Positions 16,547-22,650 of a stretch of 64,000 bases of DNA are shown in pieces. Position 1 is the first letter of the stretch, and each line of letters opens with the position of its first letter. This DNA comes from Halomarina salina. Its GTDB lineage: Archaea; Halobacteriota; Halobacteria; Halobacteriales; Haloarculaceae. The notes beneath the pieces were generated by a model. The model did not search any database, had not been told where the DNA came from, and worked only from the letters and a program-made list of their open reading frames with translations. The DNA is taken from positions 868,001 to 932,000 of the forward strand of contig NZ_JALLGW010000001.1 of the NCBI RefSeq assembly GCF_023074835.1. Direction: 5' to 3'. The position numbers were made by a program, and so were the translations under genes.

Positions 16547-16774
16547 ATGGACGAGCAGCTCCGGGGAGGTATCACAGGCGTCCTCGTCGGCGTCCTCTCA
16601 ACGGTATGGTTTGCGGTGACCTACGGCCACCCGTTTGCGGAGGTTCGCGTGACAGGGAGCTACTACGATGGGTCGCCCGCGCTGCTTTATTACGTGTTCT
16701 CGATAGGGCTTGCAGTGTACGGCATACACAAAATCAGAACCTACCGTGATAGTTCGGCGACGCAGAGCAAGTGA
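16547..16774 (+). CDS. Small two-helix membrane protein
   Basis: 75 residues: two membrane segments (about 8-27, GGITGVLVGVLSTVWFAV, and 45-63, ALLYYVFSIGLAVYGI) with a short polar loop and a charged C-terminus. No family known to me. The first ATG at 16547 is used. Its stop codon lies inside a perfect palindrome shared with the convergent downstream gene. Confidence 0.65.
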   Translation: MDEQLRGGITGVLVGVLSTVWFAVTYGHPFAEVRVTGSYYDGSPALLYYVFSIGLAVYGIHKIRTYRDSSATQSK

Positions 16775-16798
16775 TAGACTCGCGGCACGAGTCTATCA
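16772..16798. terminator. Perfect 11-bp palindrome containing both convergent stop codons
   Basis: TGATAGACTCG, loop CGGCA, CGAGTCTATCA. The first three bases are the stop of the plus-strand gene and the last three, read on the minus strand, are the stop of the minus-strand gene. A two-way terminator or mRNA 3'-end stabiliser is the natural reading. Confidence 0.7.
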
Positions 16799-17143
16799 GT
16801 CGGCGTCGAGCAAGTCGCCGAGCACGACGTGAATCGGTCGCGCTGCCTTCTCCGGTCGGACGGCGACGAAGCGCACGCCCCGGTCAAGGTACTCGCCGCC
16901 CGTCGTGAGTCCGACCACCGAGTACGACGCCGAGCGAAGTGCAGTGCGAGCGTCCGTCGACAGCGCCGCGTGCAACACGTCGCCGTGAGCGTCGCGCGTG
17001 ACCTTCGCGAAAGGGTGGTCGGCGACGCCCTCCGCCCACCACGGGACGGTGCCTGTGAGTGACGACGCGAGCACGTCGCAGTCGAACGCCGCAGCGCGCT
17101 CCTCGTCACGCTCAGCGTCGGCGTCGGCGAACGCGCTCGACAC
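16796..17143 (-). CDS. Hypothetical protein, element
   Basis: 115 residues, GTG start at 17143, two bases after the stop of the upstream 154-residue gene. No family recognised. The sequence is soluble, with a central LTGTVPWWAEGVADHPFAKV and a C-terminal strand-rich part (YSVVGLTTGGEYLDRGVRFVAVRP). The tight spacing puts it in an operon with the 154-residue protein and DUF2213. It may be a structural or accessory part of the phage-like module; that is inference from neighbours. Confidence 0.62.
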   Translation of the reverse strand: MSSAFADADAERDEERAAAFDCDVLASSLTGTVPWWAEGVADHPFAKVTRDAHGDVLHAALSTDARTALRSASYSVVGLTTGGEYLDRGVRFVAVRPEKAARPIHVVLGDLLDAD

Positions 17144-17145
17144 AG

Positions 17146-17610
17146 TCAGTCGCCCCCGTCGTCGCCGTCGCCGCTGTTGACGGCCTTCGCTATCGCCGAC
17201 GGGTCGTCAGCGTCGCCCTGCTCGTAGACCGCGCTCAGCCGCTCACGAGCGGTGCGTACGGCTTGCTCAGCGTCACGACGGAACGCCTGTCGCTCGCCGA
17301 TTGTCGGCTCGTCGAGTCGGTCGAACAGCGGCCCCTCGCCGAGTGCAGCCATGCGGTCGCCGAACGACTCCCAGTGGCCGAAGCCGACTTCGGTCGGCAG
17401 CAGGTCGCCCGGCTCGAACGTGACGCGTACGGCTTGCTCGCCCTGCTTCTGTGCTGTCCTGCCGAGCTTCGACCACTCCGGCGCTTGCGCGTAGTCATAC
17501 CCCTGCGACTCGGCGTCGGCACGCGTCGTCCCCATCGAAATCGAGCGGAGGGCGACGACGTAGTACGTGTCCGGCGGCGGCGTCTCGCCCCACCCGCGCT
17601 GGTTCTCCAT
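17146..17610 (-). CDS. Hypothetical protein, element
   Basis: 154 residues beginning MENQRGWGETPPPDTYYVVALRS-type sequence, with an Asp/Gly-rich end. The DUF2213 stop overlaps its first base region, so the two are coupled. A mid-protein segment (WSKLGRTAQKQGEQAVRVTFEPGDLLPTE) looks like a compact beta fold. No family recognised. The position between DUF2213 and another unknown gene suggests membership of a small virion-related or packaging-related operon. Confidence 0.62.
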   Translation of the reverse strand: MENQRGWGETPPPDTYYVVALRSISMGTTRADAESQGYDYAQAPEWSKLGRTAQKQGEQAVRVTFEPGDLLPTEVGFGHWESFGDRMAALGEGPLFDRLDEPTIGERQAFRRDAEQAVRTARERLSAVYEQGDADDPSAIAKAVNSGDGDDGGD

Positions 17611-18473
17611 TACTCAGCACCTCCGTTCGTACCTGCGTCGCCGTCAGCGGCCCCAGTTTGCGCCATACGCGCGCCGACGCTCAGCGCAGGGAATGCGTCA
17701 GGGTCGGCGCTCGGCGCGCTGTCGTCGCCCCGTGCGGCTTCGACGGCGCTCACACTCGTCGGGATACCCGCACTCGTCCCGTCTCGCGTCGTGTTGTCTC
17801 CCGGCGTCGCACGGTCGCCACGCTCGCGCTCCGCTTCGACCGCACCGACGCTCGTCGCTATGCCGTCGCTGTGTGCGTTCGCCGCGATAGCCGGAGCGCC
17901 CGCTGCACAGCCGTCCTGTATCGAGCAGACGCCGCCGTTGCCCTTCAGCAGCGCGACGTGGTCGGGTCGCAGCCCGCCCTTGACTTGCTCGCGATACTCG
18001 CCGTCGTAGTGTCCGGGCGGTAGCGACTCGCCGAAGTAGCTCGACGAGACGCCGACTGCACGGTTCGACGTGAGCTTGTTCATGAGTCGGAGCGCGTCGC
18101 CGCCGACGCTCGTCAGTACGTCCGTGTAGAGCACGGCGTCGCCCTGCACGGCGTGCTCGCCCGGCACGTAGCGCGGGTTCTCGATGTGACCGATTCGCTC
18201 GGCGTCGCCCGTCGGGTCGTCGACGCTCGTTACTCGCCCGTTCGCCATCGGGTGCGTGAGCGTTATCGGCGTCTCGTCCCACTGCTCAGCGCTCGCGCGT
18301 ACCTCTGCCGCCGGGACGTAGCCACGGTGCAGGTCGGTCGCCTTCAGGAACGTCATGGGCGCGACGAGCACCTTCGCTGCCCCCCTCGTTTCGCGTCGAA
18401 CGCCGTCGCCCTCGCTGTTCGCCGTCAGGTTCGTCAGGTAGAGGTCGCCGTCGCCACGTGGTCGGCTTGGCAT
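17610..18473 (-). CDS. DUF2213 domain protein (phage-type)
   Basis: 287 residues. The N-terminal 190 residues fit DUF2213, a family found in caudoviral head modules and often taken as a prohead-protease-like or scaffold-related protein: TFLKATDLHRGYVPAAEV, ITLTHPMANGRVTS and LRPDHVALLKGNGGVCSIQDG are typical. The rest is low-complexity Ala/Asp/Ser. The ATG at 18473 (MPSRPRGD) is preferred because a TATA-like element lies 20-30 bases upstream; a TTG ten codons earlier is less likely. No capsid gene follows, which is odd for a working head module. Confidence 0.72.
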   Translation of the reverse strand: MPSRPRGDGDLYLTNLTANSEGDGVRRETRGAAKVLVAPMTFLKATDLHRGYVPAAEVRASAEQWDETPITLTHPMANGRVTSVDDPTGDAERIGHIENPRYVPGEHAVQGDAVLYTDVLTSVGGDALRLMNKLTSNRAVGVSSSYFGESLPPGHYDGEYREQVKGGLRPDHVALLKGNGGVCSIQDGCAAGAPAIAANAHSDGIATSVGAVEAERERGDRATPGDNTTRDGTSAGIPTSVSAVEAARGDDSAPSADPDAFPALSVGARMAQTGAADGDAGTNGGAE

Positions 18474-18490
18474 GCCAACACGTCTGCTAC

Positions 18491-18504
18491 CTTGATATAC
18501 CAAG
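18491..18504 (-). promoter_or_regulatory. TATA box for the DUF2213 operon
   Basis: Minus-strand TTGGTATATCAAGG, centred about 25 bases before the ATG at 18473, fits a leaderless start. The flanks CCTTG and CAAGG also make it a small palindrome, so an operator is possible. Confidence 0.45.
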
Positions 18505-18636
18505 GTTCGGATTGGCCGAATCGCTCAGCTGCCCGGATTCGAGCGCGTAAGCGCACGTAACTGCGCGGTCGCGCGTCCGAGAAGCGTGCGACTGCGTCGA
18601 ACTGCGTCGAACCGCGTTGGACCGCGTCGGTGCGCG

Positions 18637-19053
18637 CTACTCCTCGCCGGGATTCGAGTCCGAGTCGACCCGGTCACGCAGCGGGACGAGCACGGTCGTC
18701 GCCGTGTAGTCGTCCGTCTCGTCGGTCACGAAGATACGCGCGCCTGCGTCGCGAAGCGTCTCGACCCCACCGGGACCGACCATACCGAGATTCACGACGG
18801 CCTGCCCGCGTCGACGCCACGTGCCACAGCCGACGCCCTCGCCGTTGGCTGCGTCGGTCGCGCCCGACTGCACGCGAGCGAGCTTCTCGTCTATCGTCGG
18901 CGTCGAGTGCGGTTCGTAGCCCGCGACGACTGCCTCGCACAGCACGTACCCCTCCGGCACGTCGACAGGCGGGCCGTCACGCTCGCCGAGGGCGTCGTTC
19001 AGTCGGGCTGCCTTCTCGCGTACCTTCGCGTGCGTCGGGCGTCTCGGCGTCAC
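18637..19053 (-). CDS. Hypothetical protein, element
   Basis: 138 residues overlapping the upstream HTH gene by four bases (ATGA), so co-translated. N-terminal half charged and helical (VREKAARLNDALGERDG), C-terminal half strand-like (GARIFVTDETDDYTATTVLVPL) as in a small beta barrel. No family recognised. In an operon with an HTH protein it could be a partner or a head-completion type protein; unproven. Confidence 0.62.
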   Translation of the reverse strand: MTPRRPTHAKVREKAARLNDALGERDGPPVDVPEGYVLCEAVVAGYEPHSTPTIDEKLARVQSGATDAANGEGVGCGTWRRRGQAVVNLGMVGPGGVETLRDAGARIFVTDETDDYTATTVLVPLRDRVDSDSNPGEE

Positions 19054-19649
19054 GACGACTCGCCCTCGCTGGCCTGCTCGGCTTCGGCAGGTCCGTCGTG
19101 CTCGGTCGCACTCGACTCGTCGGACGATAGCTCGGCGACGAGCGGGCCGTCGTCACCGTCGACCGTGACGAGTTCCGGCAGCGCGAGCGTGCCGGTCGTG
19201 CCGCTCAGGTCGGCGTCGCCAGCGTCGAGGTGCTCGGCGAGCGAGTCGAGCTTCGCGTCGAGGTCGCGCAGCAGCGTGCGTGCCTCTATCCAGTTCGACC
19301 GGCGCTCGGCGATTCGTGACGCTGCTTCCCACTCCTCGTCGTCGAGCGCGCCAGCGAGCGCCCTATCGTACGCGAGCTTCGTCGTCGCGACGTGACCTGT
19401 CGACAGGTTCTCGGCGAGATAGTCGACGCACAGCGCCACGTCACGGGAGATAACCGACTGACTCATGCCGTACTGCTCGCCGAGGTCGCGCTGTGACGGC
19501 AGGTTCGCCGGACAGCCCGCTTCGCGCAGTCGCGCGAGGATATCGGCCCGTCGCTCGGTCGGCGTGTACTCCTCGGTCGGCTTCGACGCGTCGATGTTGA
19601 CCGCGTCGAGATTCGGCAGGTCGTCGGGATTCGGGCCACGTTCACCCAT
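19050..19649 (-). CDS. HTH-domain protein (possible small terminase-like)
   Basis: 199 residues. A helix-turn-helix is visible near residues 45-80: NLPSQRDLGEQYGMSQSVISRDVALCV, the form seen in GntR-like or small-terminase DNA-binding domains. A central helical region (EWEAASRIAERRSNWIEARTLLRDL) and an acidic tail follow. The ATG at 19649 (MGERGPNPDDLPN) is preferred over a longer frame because a TATA element lies at leaderless distance. It may regulate the module or recognise packaging DNA; the first is more conservative. Confidence 0.65.
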   Translation of the reverse strand: MGERGPNPDDLPNLDAVNIDASKPTEEYTPTERRADILARLREAGCPANLPSQRDLGEQYGMSQSVISRDVALCVDYLAENLSTGHVATTKLAYDRALAGALDDEEWEAASRIAERRSNWIEARTLLRDLDAKLDSLAEHLDAGDADLSGTTGTLALPELVTVDGDDGPLVAELSSDESSATEHDGPAEAEQASEGESS

Positions 19650-19669
19650 AGTTGATATGTAAAGGTATT

Positions 19670-19680
19670 CTGCATATCTA
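19670..19680 (-). promoter_or_regulatory. TATA box for the HTH gene
   Basis: Minus-strand TAGATATGCA, 22-31 bases before the ATG at 19649, in an otherwise GC-rich region; fits a leaderless transcript. Confidence 0.45.
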
Positions 19681-20237
19681 CTTGATGATTCGGGCGATAG
19701 CGACGGCGTGGCTACCTCTCGTGGGCGAGTATCAGACTGCGCGTCGACGTGAGAAGGTGGTCGGGGCCATGACGCCCCCGACATGAACGTGAAGACGCTC
19801 GCCCGGTCGGACGTGACGGACCCCGCCACGCCCTGCCGGAGCGTATCTGCGATATAGCCCCTGTGCGCCGTGCAGTGACGGCGAGCAGGTCGACGACGAG
19901 CAGACGACTGGGACTGCTCGTTTCGTGAGCGTCTCGGCGGCGTGTCGCCGCGTCATCGACAGGTGTGACTGGGTGTAGCACTATCTTGTACCTCTGGATT
20001 TGACCGACTCGGCACCGCACGGCTTCTAATGTAGGCGTTGGGGGCAGTCACACATGCCTACGCGCTGGCGTGAATCGTTTATGTTTTTAACGCTGCGGCG
20101 AATCTCATGCATCGTACATCGGCCCCCTTCGGGTGTAAGCAACTTCGAGGGCGTGGCCGGTGTCAGCCCCGTCCACTGCGGCGAGGTCGACGCTGTTCGC
20201 AGACAGGATACGACCAACAGACAGCTACAGCTACCCC
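19681..20237. other. Element region with no convincing gene
   Basis: About 560 bases. Several open frames exist on both strands, but none shows a balanced haloarchaeal composition or a recognisable domain. A GTAGGC...GCCTAC inverted repeat lies near 20033-20060 and an AT-rich TTTATGTTTTTAA near 20078. The first copy of a 25-base direct repeat is at 20120-20144. It could hold a regulatory RNA or promoters; I see nothing firmer. Confidence 0.4.
20120..20144 (+). repeat. 25-base direct repeat, copy 1
   Basis: Begins CGGCCCCCTTCGGGTGTAAG and is exactly repeated at 20344-20368, 224 bases away, with a small open frame between. The CCC-TTC-GGG part can form a short hairpin. Confidence 0.7.
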
Positions 20238-20339
20238 ATGCCGGAACTACTCGTGACGGCTGCACGTCTCGCCGGAGAACTCGCCCTTGTCGTCATCGGG
20301 GCGATGCAACTCCGTGAACTGAGGCGGGGTCGCCAGTAA
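20238..20339 (+). CDS. Possible 33-residue single-helix protein
   Basis: ATG at 20238 to TAA at 20339 encodes a hydrophobic helix (AARLAGELALVVIGAMQL) with a basic end (RELRRGRQ), a typical small membrane-protein shape with positive-inside charge. It lies exactly between two 25-base direct repeats. No homolog recognised; short length keeps confidence low. Confidence 0.45.
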   Translation: MPELLVTAARLAGELALVVIGAMQLRELRRGRQ

Positions 20340-20343
20340 GCGG

Positions 20344-20368
20344 CGGCCCCCTTCGGGTGTAAGCAACT
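20344..20368 (+). repeat. 25-base direct repeat, copy 2
   Basis: Identical to the copy at 20120-20144. It runs into a perfect hairpin at 20366-20386 (ACTCGTCG, loop TTCGG, CGACGAGT), which also lies just beyond the stop of the convergent minus-strand gene at 20391. Confidence 0.7.
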
Positions 20369-20390
20369 CGTCGTTCGGCGACGAGTCACA

Positions 20391-20657
20391 TTATTCTATT
20401 GCATCGGCATCCCGCCCGAGTGGTTGCCCTACTCGTTGGAGGAGCAGGTGCTCGTTCCGCGCATAGTCGACGACGACAGGACACGACGGTAGCTCGGCGG
20501 GTGTTACTGCCGTCGAAAGCACGTCGAACCCGGCGCACCGAATATCGGTGAGCGGCGTCCGTCCGGGCGTCCGTGGTGGCAGAACGACGTGGATGACCGT
20601 GCGACCTCTCACAGTCGCCTCGCACTGATGAACAACGCGAGTACCGACGCTCGTCAT
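20391..20657 (-). CDS. Hypothetical protein, element
   Basis: 88 residues starting MTSVGTRVVHQCEATVRGRT, overlapping the upstream 381-residue gene by four bases, so translated with it. Mainly strand-like with conserved-looking VIHVVLPPRTPGRTPLTDIR. No family recognised. Co-translation with the ribbon-helix-helix-like protein suggests joint function in element maintenance. Confidence 0.6.
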   Translation of the reverse strand: MTSVGTRVVHQCEATVRGRTVIHVVLPPRTPGRTPLTDIRCAGFDVLSTAVTPAELPSCPVVVDYARNEHLLLQRVGQPLGRDADAIE

Positions 20658-21799
20658 TGGTCCTCCCCACCGTCTGTTGCTCGCTCGGGAGTTGCGCTGA
20701 GTAGTCGGTCGAACTCGCCGGTGACTTGTCGGGTTGCATCACTCGTCTCCCCGGTATCGTCGTCGGTGAGACTGCGGCGAACCGTGTCGGAGACGGCAGC
20801 GAAGTCGCATCGGAGCCGCTTCGACCCGTCACGAGTGTCTGTCGTGTACCCGTCAGCCCGTGCAGCGCGTTCCATAAGGTCACGTACCGTCGACGCTGCG
20901 GGAGTTCCGTCGAACACGTCGGCACGAATAGCTGCCGTTCGGAGCGCGGCTTTCCCGCCGTGCTCATGCGCTCGTCGAGCGAGTGCGACGCGGAGTCCGT
21001 GGACACGCTCGTCAGTGTTGAGGTCGCTGAATGGCGTCCGGTCTATCGCTGGCGCGTCGAGGTCGACGCCGAGGTCGTCAGCGAACCGCTCGGCTTGCTC
21101 ACACGGGACGAACAGGTCGGCGTTGTTCGGGTGCGCTGTGTAGCGTAGCCGGTCGAGAACGGCGTCGAGGTGCGCGGTGCGCATGTGCTCGGTGTTGCCG
21201 CCATCGAACGGCATGGCGGCGAGCGCGTCGCCGAACTGCTCGCGGGTGAACCCGCCGCTCGAATCGTCGGTGACGAGATGCGACGCGAGCCACGCTCGTT
21301 TCTTCTCGGTAGCCGATACGGTCGGCGTCTCACTGTCGGGAGTGGCGGTGAGTCGCTCGCTCGCGTCAGAGACGGCTGTTTCCAGTTTCTCCGTTACGTG
21401 GCCGATACGACCGCCGCCGAGATACCAGCAGACGACTGCTCGGAGTATCTCGTGTTTCGCTGCGCCTGTCTCGGCAGCGTAGGCGCTCATCGCGTCTTTC
21501 ACCGTTGGAGCGATTCGGACCGTCGCTCGCCGCCCGCCGCCCGATACTGACTCACGCGTCTCGGGGACGTTTTTTTCTCGCGCGGCGGCTGCCCGTCTGC
21601 CGAGGGCGGCGAGCAACTCGTCGGCGAGGTCCTCTGCCGCGTGCCGGTCGCGGTACTCACGCCACGCTTGTTCGAGCAGAACGCCCGCGTACGTGCCGCT
21701 CGCGCCGTACTCTCGCTCGATGGCTGCGAGGTAGCGGTCCCACTCCGGCGGCGCGCTCCAGTTGAGCGGCACCGTCTCGCGGGCGGTCACGCTGACCAC
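20654..21799 (-). CDS. Ribbon-helix-helix-like DNA-binding protein, element
   Basis: 381 residues from a GTG at 21799 (another GTG three codons later is possible). Residues 1-60 are helical (PPEWDRYLAAIEREYG...LLEQAWREYRDR); residues 88-125 (VRIAPTVKDAMSAYAAETGAAKHEIL) look like a ribbon-helix-helix strand-helix-helix; the C-terminal half has winged-helix-like features. The gene start faces a pair of perfect palindromes (21813-21873), so autoregulation, or a replication or partition role, is likely. No named family recognised. Confidence 0.66.
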   Translation of the reverse strand: MVSVTARETVPLNWSAPPEWDRYLAAIEREYGASGTYAGVLLEQAWREYRDRHAAEDLADELLAALGRRAAAAREKNVPETRESVSGGGRRATVRIAPTVKDAMSAYAAETGAAKHEILRAVVCWYLGGGRIGHVTEKLETAVSDASERLTATPDSETPTVSATEKKRAWLASHLVTDDSSGGFTREQFGDALAAMPFDGGNTEHMRTAHLDAVLDRLRYTAHPNNADLFVPCEQAERFADDLGVDLDAPAIDRTPFSDLNTDERVHGLRVALARRAHEHGGKAALRTAAIRADVFDGTPAASTVRDLMERAARADGYTTDTRDGSKRLRCDFAAVSDTVRRSLTDDDTGETSDATRQVTGEFDRLLSATPERATDGGEDQ

Positions 21800-21812
21800 C
21801 GCTCACTGCGGA

Positions 21813-21873
21813 CGTAACAGGGCGTTACGAACCTGTCAGCCGAGTACGTACGTACGTAACGTACTGTTACGTA
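21813..21873. promoter_or_regulatory. Pair of GTAAC-N5-GTTAC palindromes
   Basis: Two inverted repeats of the same form: CGTAAC-agggc-GTTACG at 21813-21829 and TACGTAAC-gtact-GTTACGTA at 21853-21873. The half-site pairs are exactly 42 bases apart, four helical turns, and lie 15 and 57 bases before the GTG of the ribbon-helix-helix-like gene. Best read as an operator, or as iterons of an origin. Confidence 0.68.
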
Positions 21874-22001
21874 TACAGTAGTAGTGTAGTGGTAGCGGTG
21901 CTGGTTGCGGTCGCGGTGACGGTGGTAGCGACACCGCTGCAGTCGCGCGTTTTCTCTCGCGACGTGACCGTCTCTTTCACCGCCGGTCGACGCCTGCAAC
22001 A

Positions 22002-22030
22002 GCCGCACGAGAAAAAAAGACAGGTGCGGC
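22002..22030. terminator. Hairpin with A-rich loop
   Basis: GCCGCAC and GTGCGGC arms around a loop containing seven A (seven T on the minus strand). It lies just beyond the end of the minus-strand 78-codon gene. Confidence 0.5.
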
Positions 22031-22040
22031 TTCCCAGTCC

Positions 22041-22060
22041 GAGCGTGGGTAGCCACGCTC
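22041..22060. terminator. Hairpin at the end of the 78-codon gene
   Basis: GAGCGTGG, loop GTAG, CCACGCTC. It abuts the minus-strand stop codon at 22059; a terminator or mRNA end structure. Confidence 0.5.
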
Positions 22061-22295
22061 ATGACGCGCCCTCCGCGTCGTCGAGCAGCGCGAGTAGCAC
22101 TTCTGCCCACTCGCTCGCTGGCAGGTCGCTCGCGGCGAGTCGTTCGAGCGTCTCGCGGCGTTCGTCGAGACGACGCGTCGTCTCGTCGTCGACGGTCACG
22201 GCAAGCACCTCGCGGTCGCTACGCTGTTCGGTGTACGATACGTGGATAGACGACGGTAGCCCGCGCTGCGGTCGAGTGCCGCTGCTCGCGGGCAA
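22059..22295 (-). CDS. Possible small DNA-binding or partner protein, element
   Basis: Up to 78 residues from a TTG at 22295; the real start may be later. The body SDREVLAVTVDDETTRRLDERRETLERLAASDLPASEWAEVLLALLDD has one strand followed by two helices, which resembles a small ribbon-helix-helix or antitoxin-like protein. No family confirmed. Lies upstream, on the same strand, of the ribbon-helix-helix-like gene but separated from it by the palindrome region. Confidence 0.5.
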   Translation of the reverse strand: MPASSGTRPQRGLPSSIHVSYTEQRSDREVLAVTVDDETTRRLDERRETLERLAASDLPASEWAEVLLALLDDAEGAS

Positions 22296-22304
22296 TACGT
22301 CTCA

Positions 22305-22542
22305 ACGCGGGCGACCCGCGTGACCGTCATCCAGCGGCGTCAAAGGAAGACGCCGCGACCAGAACCGTCGTGTTGATGTTCGAGTTCATGGGTGCGGAGA
22401 CGCGACGAACTCCGCACGGCGCAATGCCTATGACTGCACGTATCGAACTGCTCGATACGGGCCTGCTCCGTCGCGGTCCGTCGCGCTTACTTTGCCGAGG
22501 GTCCCGCCCTCGGCACCTTTCACGACGCCCAAAGTGGCGTCG
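22305..22542. repeat. Array of six different perfect hairpins
   Basis: In 238 bases: 22305-22321 (ACGCGGG/CCCGCGT), 22334-22356 (GCGGCGTC/GACGCCGC), 22392-22417 (GTGCGGAG/CTCCGCAC), 22439-22459 (CGTATCGA/TCGATACG), 22494-22514 (GCCGAGGG/CCCTCGGC) and 22523-22542 (CGACGCC/GGCGTCG). Stems are 7-8 bp and perfect, loops 3-10 bases, gaps 8-35 bases; no two stems share a sequence. No convincing gene overlaps. It lies between the attachment site in polC and the first element gene. Confidence 0.72.
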
Positions 22543-22608
22543 CTGGGATACCTGACCTACTACACCGAAGTAGAAAAAGGACTGTATTAGATGTCAGAGA
22601 GGCAGCAG

Positions 22609-22650
22609 TTACATGAATTCCGCAATAGTCGTGGGCTTATTCTTGTCGTT
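22609..22650 (-). other. Right attachment site inside the end of polC
   Basis: Encodes the final ...DKNKPTTIAEFM of PolC and matches the displaced tail at 13136-13178 over GACAAGAA(T/C)AAG and ATTGCGGA(A/C)TTCATGTA. The crossover most likely lies in one of these two blocks. Confidence 0.65.

Larger units (their letters stand above)
13136..22650. mobile_element. Integrated element of about 9.5 kb in the 3' end of polC
   Basis: Bounded by two related copies of the polC 3' end in the same orientation, with a tyrosine recombinase starting 54 bases inside the left copy. The interior genes differ from the flanks: several small unknown proteins, membrane proteins with less GC-biased codons, a DUF2213 phage-type protein, an HTH protein and a ribbon-helix-helix-like regulator. 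No capsid, portal, large terminase or replication initiator is recognisable, so it may be a defective provirus, a satellite or an integrative plasmid. Element boundaries are inferred from the duplicated gene end, not from an empty site. Confidence 0.8.

Noticed and set aside
20054-20317. 87-codon plus-strand frame in the element
   Set aside because: Runs through the direct repeat with a Cys/Arg/Pro-rich, unlikely composition; the 33-codon frame overlapping it is more protein-like.
20120-20368. CRISPR-like repeat
   Set aside because: Only two copies, with a 199-base interval and no cas genes.
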